A stretch of 64,000 nt of DNA from Gammaproteobacteria bacterium (lineage in GTDB: Bacteria; Pseudomonadota; Gammaproteobacteria; Steroidobacterales; Steroidobacteraceae): assembly GCA_013289615.1 (NCBI GenBank), contig JABCZO010000016.1, positions 1 through 64,000 of the forward strand, given 5' to 3'. The position numbers and the translations under genes were made by a program. Every line of letters starts with the position of its first letter. Position 1 is the first letter of the stretch. The notes under the pieces were generated by a model. That model was given only the letters and a program-made list of their open reading frames with translations, made no database searches and was not told the origin of the DNA. Positions 28,668 to 37,205 of the stretch are shown here, piece by piece.

Positions 28668-29032
28668 CGGTCTGCCTGCCCTCGGCCGGCACGTCACGGC
28701 CCGCGCTTCGGTCGTATTCCGAAAATAGAAATCATCGGGCACCGTGGAAAAGTATCGACCGTCTGGTGTCGGCCTGGCTCAACGCGCACGCGGCAGCAGC
28801 ATGGCCGCGGCCAGCGCCAGGACCAGTGATTTAACAGTACCGATCCGCATCGCCGTGAGCTGTGCCCGCCACCTGTTGTCGGGATTCTATCGCGATCGCG
28901 CCAAAGTTTTTGAAAGCCAGCGAATCCACGGGACTTGCGGTAGAGTAAAAGCTCGAGCGCGCAGGGATACTCGAAGCGCTGACGGACCGGGGATGATCTC
29001 AAACGCAGCACACGGCGTGGCCCTCGTGTTGC
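28668..29032. other. Divergent intergenic region
   Basis: 365 bp between the TPR lipoprotein gene (leftward) and the caspase-operon gene (rightward). It must hold promoters in both directions. TTGAAA (28910-28915) and TAGAGT (28941-28946) are promoter-like but separated by 25 bp, too far for a standard site. No RNA gene, repeat or convincing reading frame is seen. Confidence 0.4.
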
Positions 29033-30967
29033 ATGGCAGCAGGCATGATCAAGATCTGCAACTACCACGCGGTCGGGCTGCAACGGCACCGCAGCGGCGC
29101 GCCGCATCGCATCGGGCTGCTCGGCTGTGCGCTGCTGATGATTGCGCCGATCATTGTGATGGCTCAATCGAGCGCGCTGCCGCTGCCGCTGCTGTATAAG
29201 AAATTCGAGCAGGCCAGGGAGGCCAATGACTTCCCGGCGGCTGAAGCCTATGGCCGCAGCGCGCTGTTGGCGACTGAAAGCGCCCCGGGCGCCAACCACC
29301 ACGACGTCATCGATCTTTTGCTGCGCCTGGGTGAGGTGTCAGACAAGGCCGGTGACGATCAGCAGGCGGTGGATTTCTACCGGCGAGCGCAGAAGCTACA
29401 GGAGTCGGATCTGGGGGCCGATCATCCAGACCTCATTCCGGTGCTGACCGCACTTGCGGATCTGCTTATAAAGGACAAGCGCTACGCGGATGCGGAAGTG
29501 CTGCTGCAGCACATACTGAACATCGAGCGCGCCGCCTTTGGGGAACGGCACGAGAACGTACTGGCAACGCTCAAACAGCTGCGCGACACCTATCGCGCCG
29601 CCGCCGACTCCGAGGCGGCCGCCCGCACCGACCGGCAGATCGAGCAGTTCGGCGCGACCTCCAGAGCCTTCGGTCCCGGTGCGCCGCCGCAGGGCGTCCC
29701 AGGCAAGGATCGCCGCTACAAGATGAAACAGGACTACGCCACGGTGCGTGTGTTTTATGGAACCGATCGTAAGACCACCGGATCGCTGAAGCCTGCTGAG
29801 TTCTACGGCGCGGAGCGCGGCGATCTTCAATACGGCTACCTGGATGTCACCATTCCGGCCGCGCACCAGGAGGCCGAACTGGAAACGCGCTCGCCCTGGG
29901 ACATGTACACGCTGTTCATGGGCGAGGCCGGCCTGAGAGGCCGCTTTGTGCTGCTGGATGAGGTCACGCCGCTGGCAAAAGACAGCTTCATCGGCGCATT
30001 GCGCAAGCAGATCAAGGAAGCGCCTTCGAAAGACGTGTTCATATTCGTGCACGGCTACAATTCAACTTTTGAAGATGCCGCCCGACGCTGTGCGCAATTG
30101 GCCTATGACCTAGATTTCGACGGCACCCCAATGATGTACAGCTGGGCATCCGCGGGTAGCGCCACTGCTTATACAAAGGATGAAGCCACGGTCCAGTCCA
30201 GCGGCATGAAAATGGCGCAGATGCTGGACGACGTGGTCGCTCAATCGGGCGCCGAGCGCATACATCTGATAGCCCATAGCATGGGCAATCGCGCGCTCAT
30301 AGAGGCGCTGCAGAGCTATCTGGCGAATCGCGAAGCGGGCAAGCGCCAGCACATATTCGGCCAGATCGTCTTCACGGCACCCGACGTCGATCGCGACTAC
30401 TTTGTCGGAGCGATCAAATCGCTGTCCGGCGCCGCGGCGCGCGTCACGCTGTACGCTTCCGACACCGACCTGGCGCTTCAATCCTCGCAGGTCCTGCATG
30501 ACGCGCCGCGCGCCGGACTGGCGGGGGTCAACATCATTTCACTGCCCGGCATCGATACCATCGACATGTCCGCGGTGCCGGCCGACAGCCTCGGGCACAA
30601 TTATTTTGCCGCCAATGCCGGTGCCATCTACGACCTGTTCCGCCTGTTCTGGAGTGGCGATCCGCCGCCAATGCGCTGCGGCATGAACGGCCGCAATACC
30701 GGAGCCCTGCTGAGCGTCTGGCTGTTCAATGTCGACGTATGCAAGGGTGATGACCTGCTGGAAGCGGGCGTGATGTTGAAGCGATTCGGCGCCCAGGCGC
30801 GCGCGCAGGTGCAGGCCAATATTCTGGCATTGACCGATCCGACGCAGAAGCAGCAATGGTTGCTGATCCTGAAGCGGCTGGACGGCTTGCTGGCTCCTGA
30901 CGCTCAGGCAGCCCCGGCAGCTGCGGCAACGGCAGGAGCGGCGGCGACGGGAGCGGCAACGAAATGA
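29033..30967 (+). CDS. Exported TPR protein with DUF900 alpha/beta hydrolase domain
   Basis: 644 residues. A hydrophobic segment (residues about 27-44, ending VMAQSS) acts as a signal or anchor after a long basic N-region; ATG 29045 is an alternative start. Kinesin-light-chain-like TPRs occupy residues 55-200 (each with the GADHPD or GERHEN turn). The DUF900 hydrolase domain begins at about 236 (TVRVFYGTDRK). It has the oxyanion-type HGYNSTFE (340-347), the nucleophile elbow AHSMGN with Ser416, a possible acid at Asp451 or Asp477 and His522. The C-terminus (residues 620-644) is an Ala/Gly-rich tail. The substrate is unknown. First gene of a four-gene operon; ATGA overlap with the next. Confidence 0.85.
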   Translation: MAAGMIKICNYHAVGLQRHRSGAPHRIGLLGCALLMIAPIIVMAQSSALPLPLLYKKFEQAREANDFPAAEAYGRSALLATESAPGANHHDVIDLLLRLGEVSDKAGDDQQAVDFYRRAQKLQESDLGADHPDLIPVLTALADLLIKDKRYADAEVLLQHILNIERAAFGERHENVLATLKQLRDTYRAAADSEAAARTDRQIEQFGATSRAFGPGAPPQGVPGKDRRYKMKQDYATVRVFYGTDRKTTGSLKPAEFYGAERGDLQYGYLDVTIPAAHQEAELETRSPWDMYTLFMGEAGLRGRFVLLDEVTPLAKDSFIGALRKQIKEAPSKDVFIFVHGYNSTFEDAARRCAQLAYDLDFDGTPMMYSWASAGSATAYTKDEATVQSSGMKMAQMLDDVVAQSGAERIHLIAHSMGNRALIEALQSYLANREAGKRQHIFGQIVFTAPDVDRDYFVGAIKSLSGAAARVTLYASDTDLALQSSQVLHDAPRAGLAGVNIISLPGIDTIDMSAVPADSLGHNYFAANAGAIYDLFRLFWSGDPPPMRCGMNGRNTGALLSVWLFNVDVCKGDDLLEAGVMLKRFGAQARAQVQANILALTDPTQKQQWLLILKRLDGLLAPDAQAAPAAAATAGAAATGAATK

Positions 30968-32418
30968 GTCCCGCATTGTCACGCCCGCTCGCTTGCCTGC
31001 TGGCGCTGAGCCTGTGCCAGATCAATAGTGCGCAGGCGGCACCGGATGATCCGGAGATACGCGCCTTCGTCAACGACACCTGCATCGTGGCTGACGAACC
31101 CTACCTCCGGCCGCCGCCGGATCCCAGCGACTCGGCCGATCAGAGCAGCGCGAAGTTCTTTCCGCTGATCGGCCTGGTGGTCGGCAAGCTTACTGAAATG
31201 CTGATCAATCACATGGTCAGTGGCTCGAGCGCGCACATCAGGGCGGACGCCGCCCGCAAGGACACGCGCTATGCGATGTCCCGGGAGATGAACCTGTATC
31301 GGGCCGAGTTCCAGCCCGAGCCGGTCGTGCGCCTGAACACCAGGATCGGATGCATGACCATCGTTGCCGCCAGGTTCATGCCGGCGAGCACCGACTGCAC
31401 CGCGGCCTACGTGCCAAAGCAGCTGACACGCGAAACCATGAAGCTGCCGGAGAGCGCATGGAAGGCGTCGAGGAGCGACGACTCTGTCGAGAACCAGTTG
31501 CGACGCGCCAATGTGTGCGTAGACGGCAAGGCCCGCTCCGTGTACGAGGCGCGCTTCGAGTTCTCGCAGGATGGAACCGCCTACCGCCTCAGAAACGCGG
31601 GCTACCAGATCGAATCGCTGCTGACGACCCAGGACAAAGCGGCATCGCGCAGCGCGTTCTATACGCTGGAGATCTCCCAGCCCGGCAAGAGCGATCAACG
31701 CGAGACACTGTCGACGGCCGTGGTCAAACTTGGCACCGTGACCGCCGGCACGCGCTCTGCGGGTTCCGCGACCGACTCGCCGCCGTGGCTGAATGTACCG
31801 GCTCTGTCCACCGAGGCGCGACGTGCCTATGACGAGAAGACCAGGGTTCACCAGCAGGTCATGGGCGAGGTCGACGCGCTCAAGCGTGCACTGACAAGAA
31901 ACCAGCGCGTGCTGTCCGGATTGGATCAGCGCATCGCCGAGGCGAACGCCGACCTCGCCGCGGGCCTGCGCGAGCAGCGCACCAAGGTTGCGGTCCAGAT
32001 CCAGACGCAACAGGCCGAACTCGACGCCAGTAATGCCGAATACCAGGATCTGCCGCAGACGCCGCTGGAGTTCATGCCAGTGACGATCGTAGTTGCGGTG
32101 ACGGAAACGCAATCTGAAAAGGCGGCCATGCTCGCGCTCGCCAGCGTAATCGACGCCGGCGGCGCGCAGATCGCGTCGGCCGGCGGCACCGCGAGCTCGG
32201 CTCTCTTTGCAAGGTCACTGGATTTGACCGACAATCCCGCCAAGGCAAATCCGGCGGCTGAACTCGAGAGCGCGCGGGCACATTATTTCGATGCGCTGGT
32301 CGAGGCCAAGACCAACACGGCGGCTGCGCCGGGCGAGAACGCCGGCGGCAATCTCGCGCTGGCCAGGACCAGGTACAACGACGCCAGGCAAGCACTCGGA
32401 CTGGAGCCCATAAAATGA
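30964..32418 (+). CDS. Exported coiled-coil protein of unknown family
   Basis: 484 residues, not recognised. A signal peptide is clear (LACLLALSLCQINSAQA, cleavage before APDD near residue 26). Residues about 60-80 (FFPLIGLVVGKLTEMLINHM) are hydrophobic and could insert in a membrane or pack internally. Four Cys fall at about residues 40, 124, 138 and 183. Residues 295-370 form a predicted coiled coil (RVHQQVMGEVDALKRALTRN, QQAELDASNAEYQDLP). A region with FMPVTIVVAVTETQSEKA follows, then a helical tail. It overlaps both neighbours by ATGA, so it is made with them in fixed proportion. It may be a structural partner for the hydrolase and caspase; this is inference from position only. Confidence 0.75.
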   Translation: MSPALSRPLACLLALSLCQINSAQAAPDDPEIRAFVNDTCIVADEPYLRPPPDPSDSADQSSAKFFPLIGLVVGKLTEMLINHMVSGSSAHIRADAARKDTRYAMSREMNLYRAEFQPEPVVRLNTRIGCMTIVAARFMPASTDCTAAYVPKQLTRETMKLPESAWKASRSDDSVENQLRRANVCVDGKARSVYEARFEFSQDGTAYRLRNAGYQIESLLTTQDKAASRSAFYTLEISQPGKSDQRETLSTAVVKLGTVTAGTRSAGSATDSPPWLNVPALSTEARRAYDEKTRVHQQVMGEVDALKRALTRNQRVLSGLDQRIAEANADLAAGLREQRTKVAVQIQTQQAELDASNAEYQDLPQTPLEFMPVTIVVAVTETQSEKAAMLALASVIDAGGAQIASAGGTASSALFARSLDLTDNPAKANPAAELESARAHYFDALVEAKTNTAAAPGENAGGNLALARTRYNDARQALGLEPIK

Positions 32419-32963
32419 TCTCTACTACCAACCCGATCAATTCTCGTCGCGCCAGGATGCGCGCCCTGCAACGGCTTGTGGTCGCACTGGCGATCGGCTC
32501 GGTGCCGATACTCGCCGGCGGCGCCGACACAGTGATCTCAGATACGCAAATCGAGCAGGCGCTGCAGCCGCCTCCGAAGACCCGCGGCATACTGGTGCGG
32601 CCAAAGCCCGAGGCTCAGCAGATGATCAATCTGAATATTCCCTTCGAATACAATTCCAGCGAACTGCAGTCCCAGGCCACCGCTCAGCTCAAGCAACTGC
32701 GGTCGGCACTGAATTCGCAATCACTGAGCAAGGATCGATTCATGGTCGCCGGCCATACCGACGGCAAGGGCAGTGCGCAATACAACAAGCAGCTCTCGAT
32801 GCGTCGTGCCGAGGCGGTCAGGCGCTACCTGGTGGACAACGGCGTCGCGGCGGCCCGACTGCAGGCGGTCGGCTACGGCTCCGAGCATCTGGCATCGCCC
32901 GACCATCCGGAGGATCCGGCCAATCGCCGAGTAGAAATCCGCAATCTGGGCGAGAAGCCCTAG
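32415..32963 (+). CDS. OmpA-like peptidoglycan-binding protein
   Basis: 182 residues. A signal or anchor helix (QRLVVALAIGSVPILAGG) follows a short basic N-terminus; ATG 32457 is an alternative start that gives a more ordinary signal peptide. The OmpA C-like domain runs from about residue 72: NLNIPFEYNSSELQ, then GHTDGKGSAQYNKQLSMRRA with the Asp that contacts diaminopimelate in this family, and NRRVEIRNLG. It should tie the operon's products to the cell wall. ATGA overlap with the coiled-coil gene; the caspase gene follows 5 bp later. Confidence 0.88.
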   Translation: MISTTNPINSRRARMRALQRLVVALAIGSVPILAGGADTVISDTQIEQALQPPPKTRGILVRPKPEAQQMINLNIPFEYNSSELQSQATAQLKQLRSALNSQSLSKDRFMVAGHTDGKGSAQYNKQLSMRRAEAVRRYLVDNGVAAARLQAVGYGSEHLASPDHPEDPANRRVEIRNLGEKP

Positions 32964-32968
32964 CAGCC

Positions 32969-34414
32969 ATGCACGAACGAGCCATGTGGCAGTGCATTGT
33001 ACTCATCCTGGGTGTTGCGCTCGGCTGCTGTGCGCCTCCAGCAGCGCTGGCCGAGCAGCGCGCGCTGCTGGTTGGAGTCGGCAAGCTCGACATTCCGGGC
33101 AACGACCTGCCGAGCATCGAACTGGATCTGGATCGGATGCATGAGATGCTCAATCTCATGGGTTTCGAGGACCGGCAGATACATACCCTGCAGGACGAGG
33201 CGGCGACTTCGACCAGCGTGATCGCGGAATTCAACGGCTGGCTCAAGCAGGGAGTGCAGCCGGAGGATCGCGTGGTGTTCTACTTCAGCGGTCACGGCAG
33301 CAACATTCCGGACGAGCACGGCGACCAGGACGATAACGTCAGTCAGGTCCTGGTCACGCACGATGTGAAACTGGTTCACGTCAAGGCCGGCCATTCGCTC
33401 GCCGGCGTGCTGCCGGATTTCCGGATATCGGAATTGCTGGCGGCGAACCCGAGCAGGCACGTGCTGTTCATCGTCGATTCATGTCACTCCGGCACCGTAA
33501 CGCGCTCGTTCACCCTGGACAACCACAGTCTCGGCTCTACGCCGGTGTTCGTTAAGTCGTTCAACTACCCTGGCATGCCGGCGTCGCCGCCGCGCACCGT
33601 TACGCGTGGCCTGGCCGGCCCGCAGGACCGCAAGGAACCGCAATGGGATCCTAAGGTCAACTACATCGCCGTAACCGCGGCTGCAGACAATCAGGAAGCC
33701 ATTGGCACCATGAATGGCGGCGTCTTTACACTCGGCCTGACGGACGCGGTCAAACGGCTCACCAGCGAGGGTAAGAGTCCCACGCCTAAGGAACTGCGCG
33801 ACGATGCCGACAGCTACATTCGCAGCAAGGTGGACAAGAACCAGATTCACACGCCGCAGATAATGGGTAATGAAACACTGGCCGATGCGCCGATCAGGGT
33901 CATTTCATTGAATGCTTCCAACGGCCCCAACCGCAAGCGGCTGCTCGAGCTGGTGGCACTGCAACCCCAGCATATCGACATTACGGCATCGAGCAGTCGC
34001 TATGCGGTTGACGAACCGGTCAAGCTGACGCTGAAGGTTCCGGCGGACGGATACCTGAACGTGGTGAGCGTCGATTCAAAGGACAATGCCACGGTACTGT
34101 TTCCGAATGGCATCCAGAAGACCAACGCGGTCAGCGCCGGAGCGTTTACCTTTCCGACCGCCCAGATGGCTTTTGATCTGCTGGCATCGGAGCCGATCGG
34201 GCCAACCCTGGTGGTGGCGTTCCTGAGTAGCGACCCGATCAATTTCTACCAGGAAACGGTGGAGGACCGCGACGAGGCTGGCCACATCAAGGTGGATTTC
34301 GCGTCGTTGTCGCACACTGCGACCCGCGCCATCCGCATCGCACCGCGCAACAAGGACATCTACGCGGCACAGCTCGAGTTACAGATCGTCGCGGCTCCGG
34401 CCGGCAAGCATTAA
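32969..34414 (+). CDS. Exported caspase-like protease (C14) with DUF4384 domain
   Basis: 481 residues. The signal peptide (CIVLILGVALGCCAPPAALA, cleavage near residue 29) directs it to the periplasm or beyond. The p20-type caspase fold begins at RALLVGVGKLD. The catalytic dyad is His109 in YFSGHGS and Cys172 in FIVDSCHSG, both intact. An acidic loop (DEHGDQDDN, residues 115-123) lies between them. From about residue 330 a DUF4384-type beta domain follows (YAVDEPVKLTLKVPADGYLN, ATVLFPNG). Metacaspases of this class usually cleave after Arg or Lys and can be Ca2+-activated; this has not been shown here. Last gene of the operon. Confidence 0.88.
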   Translation: MHERAMWQCIVLILGVALGCCAPPAALAEQRALLVGVGKLDIPGNDLPSIELDLDRMHEMLNLMGFEDRQIHTLQDEAATSTSVIAEFNGWLKQGVQPEDRVVFYFSGHGSNIPDEHGDQDDNVSQVLVTHDVKLVHVKAGHSLAGVLPDFRISELLAANPSRHVLFIVDSCHSGTVTRSFTLDNHSLGSTPVFVKSFNYPGMPASPPRTVTRGLAGPQDRKEPQWDPKVNYIAVTAAADNQEAIGTMNGGVFTLGLTDAVKRLTSEGKSPTPKELRDDADSYIRSKVDKNQIHTPQIMGNETLADAPIRVISLNASNGPNRKRLLELVALQPQHIDITASSSRYAVDEPVKLTLKVPADGYLNVVSVDSKDNATVLFPNGIQKTNAVSAGAFTFPTAQMAFDLLASEPIGPTLVVAFLSSDPINFYQETVEDRDEAGHIKVDFASLSHTATRAIRIAPRNKDIYAAQLELQIVAAPAGKH

Positions 34415-34429
34415 GGGCCGGCCCGAATA

Positions 34430-35095
34430 CTACTCGCCGCTCGGCGCCCTGCGCCTGAAACGCGTCAGGTCGATCGCGGCTACGCCTAACAGCACACGCC
34501 CGTCGTCGATCGGGCTACCTAGCCGCGTCTCCACCGGCACGACTCCGGCCCAGATCGGCAGCGCATAGTCGTCCTCATCGTCCACTGGCGGTCCGCGGCG
34601 GATCTTTGCGGACACTTCCTCCAGCGGCAACGCCAGCACGCTCGATTGTCGCAGCTCGAGCTCGCTGGGCATGCGCGCCTCTTCCCAGCGTGCCGGCACC
34701 ACGTGATTGGTGATGCGGGCCAGCGCCGTCATCTTTTCATTCCGGTCATCGACCAGGCGTGCGGTGCCGATCATCACGACAGAGCGGTAGTTGAGCGAAT
34801 GATGAAATGCCGAGCGCGCGAGCACCAGGCCATCGAGCAGCGTGACTGTGATGCACACCGGCACGCCTCGTGTCAGGGTGCGCAACGTGCGGCTTACGGC
34901 AGAGCCATGAATGTAGAGCGTAGCCTCGGCGCGCGCATACACGGTCGGAATGACATACGGCTGGCCGTCCACCGCAAAGCCGACGTGACAGACGAAGCCT
35001 TCATCGAGAATCGCATGCACGGCGAGCTTGTCGTAGCTGCCGCGCTTGGGCAGTCGCCGGACTTTGGTGCGCGCGGTCGGAGGGTAGTCATCCAT
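34430..35095 (-). CDS. PPOX-class flavin-binding protein
   Basis: 221 residues from ATG 35095; a TTG three codons earlier is not needed. The split-barrel flavoprotein fold of the pyridoxamine-phosphate-oxidase/NimA type is seen in YDKLAVHAILDEGFVCHVGF, GQPYVIPTVYARAEATLYIH, HGSAVSRTL and YRSVVMIGTARLVDD. Such proteins bind FMN or haem and reduce or sequester small aromatics; the substrate is unknown. It converges with the caspase operon across 15 bp and lies 21 bp after the sulfotransferase gene, so it may be the last gene of that unit. Confidence 0.85.
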   Translation of the reverse strand: MDDYPPTARTKVRRLPKRGSYDKLAVHAILDEGFVCHVGFAVDGQPYVIPTVYARAEATLYIHGSAVSRTLRTLTRGVPVCITVTLLDGLVLARSAFHHSLNYRSVVMIGTARLVDDRNEKMTALARITNHVVPARWEEARMPSELELRQSSVLALPLEEVSAKIRRGPPVDDEDDYALPIWAGVVPVETRLGSPIDDGRVLLGVAAIDLTRFRRRAPSGE

Positions 35096-35116
35096 GCGGA
35101 TCAATGCCCGAAGCCA

Positions 35117-37192
35117 TCAAAACGGGTAATCGGTCAGGGCCGTTCCGAGTGCAGCCCGCAATTCTTCCAGCTGCGGCTCGAAGTTTCGCCAATGCTCAAC
35201 TGCATCGCGATAGATCGGTTGCCGCACCTGCTCGGAGCTGGCGGTTCGCACCGCGCGCTCGGTCTGGTAAAAACGCAGGCAACGATCCTCGAATGGCAGC
35301 TTGCAATAGTCGAGCAGGCGCCGCACCGCCGCTTCGGTGTCGCGCACCGTCTCTTCATAGAACACACGCAGCACGACGCCCGGGAGCACGCGGTCCCAGT
35401 GCGCCATCAATGCCACGTACTCGGCGTAGTAGCGACCCAGGTCGGTGAGGTCGTAACTGAAGTGCTGGCCGGAAGCGAACAGTTGCTTGAAGGCGCTGAA
35501 GCAGCTCGCCATGGGATGGCGGCGGGTGTCGATGATCCTGGCGTTCGGAAGAATGAGGTGAATCAGGCCGATGTGCGGAAAGTTGTTCGGCATCTTGTCG
35601 ATGAAGAATGGGGCGTCGCGGCGCTGGATGCGAGTGCGCTCTATGTATTCCTGTCCGAGTTCGCGCAACTGAGCCGCATCGAGCTCGAGCAGGATGTCCG
35701 GGTAGCGCGAGGCATCCGCTGGCGCTCGCTTGCCACTCAGGCGTCGCGCGATCTCGATGATCTCAGGCAGTTCGCCCGTGCCGTCGACCTGCGAGTGGCT
35801 CGCGAGGATCTGCTCTACCAGGGTGGACCCGGATCGCGGCAGGCCGACGATGAAGATCGGCGCCGGGTCGGGGCAGCCATGTCCCGCGTGTCGATCGAAC
35901 AGCTCCGGCGTGCAGGCGCGGATCAGATCCTCGGTGGCGGCGTGGTTTTCCCCGGCACTGTAGCGCACCTCGGTGCGACGCTGGGCATTGCCGCGCTGAT
36001 ACTGCGCGAATGCTTCAGCGTACCGGCCTCGATCTTCGTACGCCTTGCCCAGGGCAAAGCACAGTGCCGGGTTTTCGCGCGGCAGGCAGCGGCCCGATGC
36101 CGCGGCAGCGCTCATCGCGGCCACCTCCTGATCCGTGAAGTCGAAGGTTTTCAGGTTGGCGAGACTCCAGTAGGCATCGCCAAACAGCGGATCGAGCGCG
36201 ATCGCGCGATGGTAGGCGTCGATCGCCTCGGAGGTGCGGCCCACGGTCTTGAGCGCGTGGCCCAGGCTGGCCAGATCGAGCGCCGTATGGCCCGGACGGG
36301 CGACCACCCTCTGGTAGTTGTCGATGGCCTCCTGTTGCCGCCCGACGCGAACCAGCACCGAAGCGAGCAGGATCCGATAGCTGGTGTTGTCGGGATCGAC
36401 GGCCAGCAGCCGGTCGGTTTCCTCGAGCGACTGCTGAAACTTTCCCTGCTTCATCAGCACGTGAGCGTAGCCGGCGCGCGCAAAATGAAATTCCGGCGCC
36501 AGCGCCACACAACGGGCAAACAGTCGCTCGGCATCATCGAATACACCCAGTCGCGTGGCGATTTCCGCCAATAGCCTCAGGGCATCGACGTCGTCGGGGG
36601 AATGACGCAAATAGTCGCGACAGCCGGTCTCGGCCTCAGCAAGCTTTCCCTGCGCTACCAGTTCCGCAATTTTGACCAGCACTTCAGGCCGGGCCGCAGC
36701 CTTCAGATACTCGCGCATCGCCTCATCGGCACCGGTCTGATCACCCAGACTGGTGAGCATGTCGGCGATCAGTCCCCATGCCGCGGCTCGGTTCGGGTCC
36801 AGTGCCAGAAGCTGCCGAAGAGCGGCCACCGAGCCCTTCAGGTCACCGCACTGGCGCAGGATCAGCCCCTTTTCCTGATGCACCGATGGCCAGTCGCGAC
36901 GCCTGGCAATCAATCCGTCAAGCAATGCCAGTGCCTCCGAACTGGCGCCTTGCTGGTGGCGCGCCTTGGCCAGCAGGAACAGTGCATTCGGTTCCTGCGG
37001 CGCCGTCGCCAGGATCACGCGGATGTCTTGTTCGGCCTGCTGCGGCTGGCCCGACTTGAGCAGTCGGACGGCTCGCTCCAGGGCGGACTGTAGCGGGCCT
37101 GGCATCGCTCTGGCTCGCGGGTTCGATCGGGCAACACTACCGGCGGCAGGCTCCGCAGCGGGTTGCCCAAGCCCTCCGCTGCGCGTCGTCAT
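35117..37192 (-). CDS. TPR-containing sulfotransferase
   Basis: 691 residues. Residues about 30-420 are TPR repeats (ALERAVRLLKSGQPQQAEQD, AIDAYHRAIALDPLFGDAYW). The C-terminal 240 residues are a sulfotransferase domain. The PAPS 5'-phosphate loop is IFIVGLPRSGSTLVEQILASH at its core GLPRSGST. The second contact region is RIIDTRRHPMASCFSAF. The product should move sulfate from PAPS to a protein or small molecule. Genes of this type often lie beside TonB receptors, as here (13 bp after the receptor stop). No signal peptide is seen, so it is cytoplasmic. Confidence 0.9.
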   Translation of the reverse strand: MTTRSGGLGQPAAEPAAGSVARSNPRARAMPGPLQSALERAVRLLKSGQPQQAEQDIRVILATAPQEPNALFLLAKARHQQGASSEALALLDGLIARRRDWPSVHQEKGLILRQCGDLKGSVAALRQLLALDPNRAAAWGLIADMLTSLGDQTGADEAMREYLKAAARPEVLVKIAELVAQGKLAEAETGCRDYLRHSPDDVDALRLLAEIATRLGVFDDAERLFARCVALAPEFHFARAGYAHVLMKQGKFQQSLEETDRLLAVDPDNTSYRILLASVLVRVGRQQEAIDNYQRVVARPGHTALDLASLGHALKTVGRTSEAIDAYHRAIALDPLFGDAYWSLANLKTFDFTDQEVAAMSAAAASGRCLPRENPALCFALGKAYEDRGRYAEAFAQYQRGNAQRRTEVRYSAGENHAATEDLIRACTPELFDRHAGHGCPDPAPIFIVGLPRSGSTLVEQILASHSQVDGTGELPEIIEIARRLSGKRAPADASRYPDILLELDAAQLRELGQEYIERTRIQRRDAPFFIDKMPNNFPHIGLIHLILPNARIIDTRRHPMASCFSAFKQLFASGQHFSYDLTDLGRYYAEYVALMAHWDRVLPGVVLRVFYEETVRDTEAAVRRLLDYCKLPFEDRCLRFYQTERAVRTASSEQVRQPIYRDAVEHWRNFEPQLEELRAALGTALTDYPF

Positions 37193-37205
37193 GCGCCGCC
37201 GGAAA

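Noticed and set aside
28694-29302. 202-codon minus-strand frame across the divergent intergenic region
   Set aside because: It overlaps the start of the TPR-DUF900 gene, lacks domains and is rich in Arg/His as expected of a shadow.
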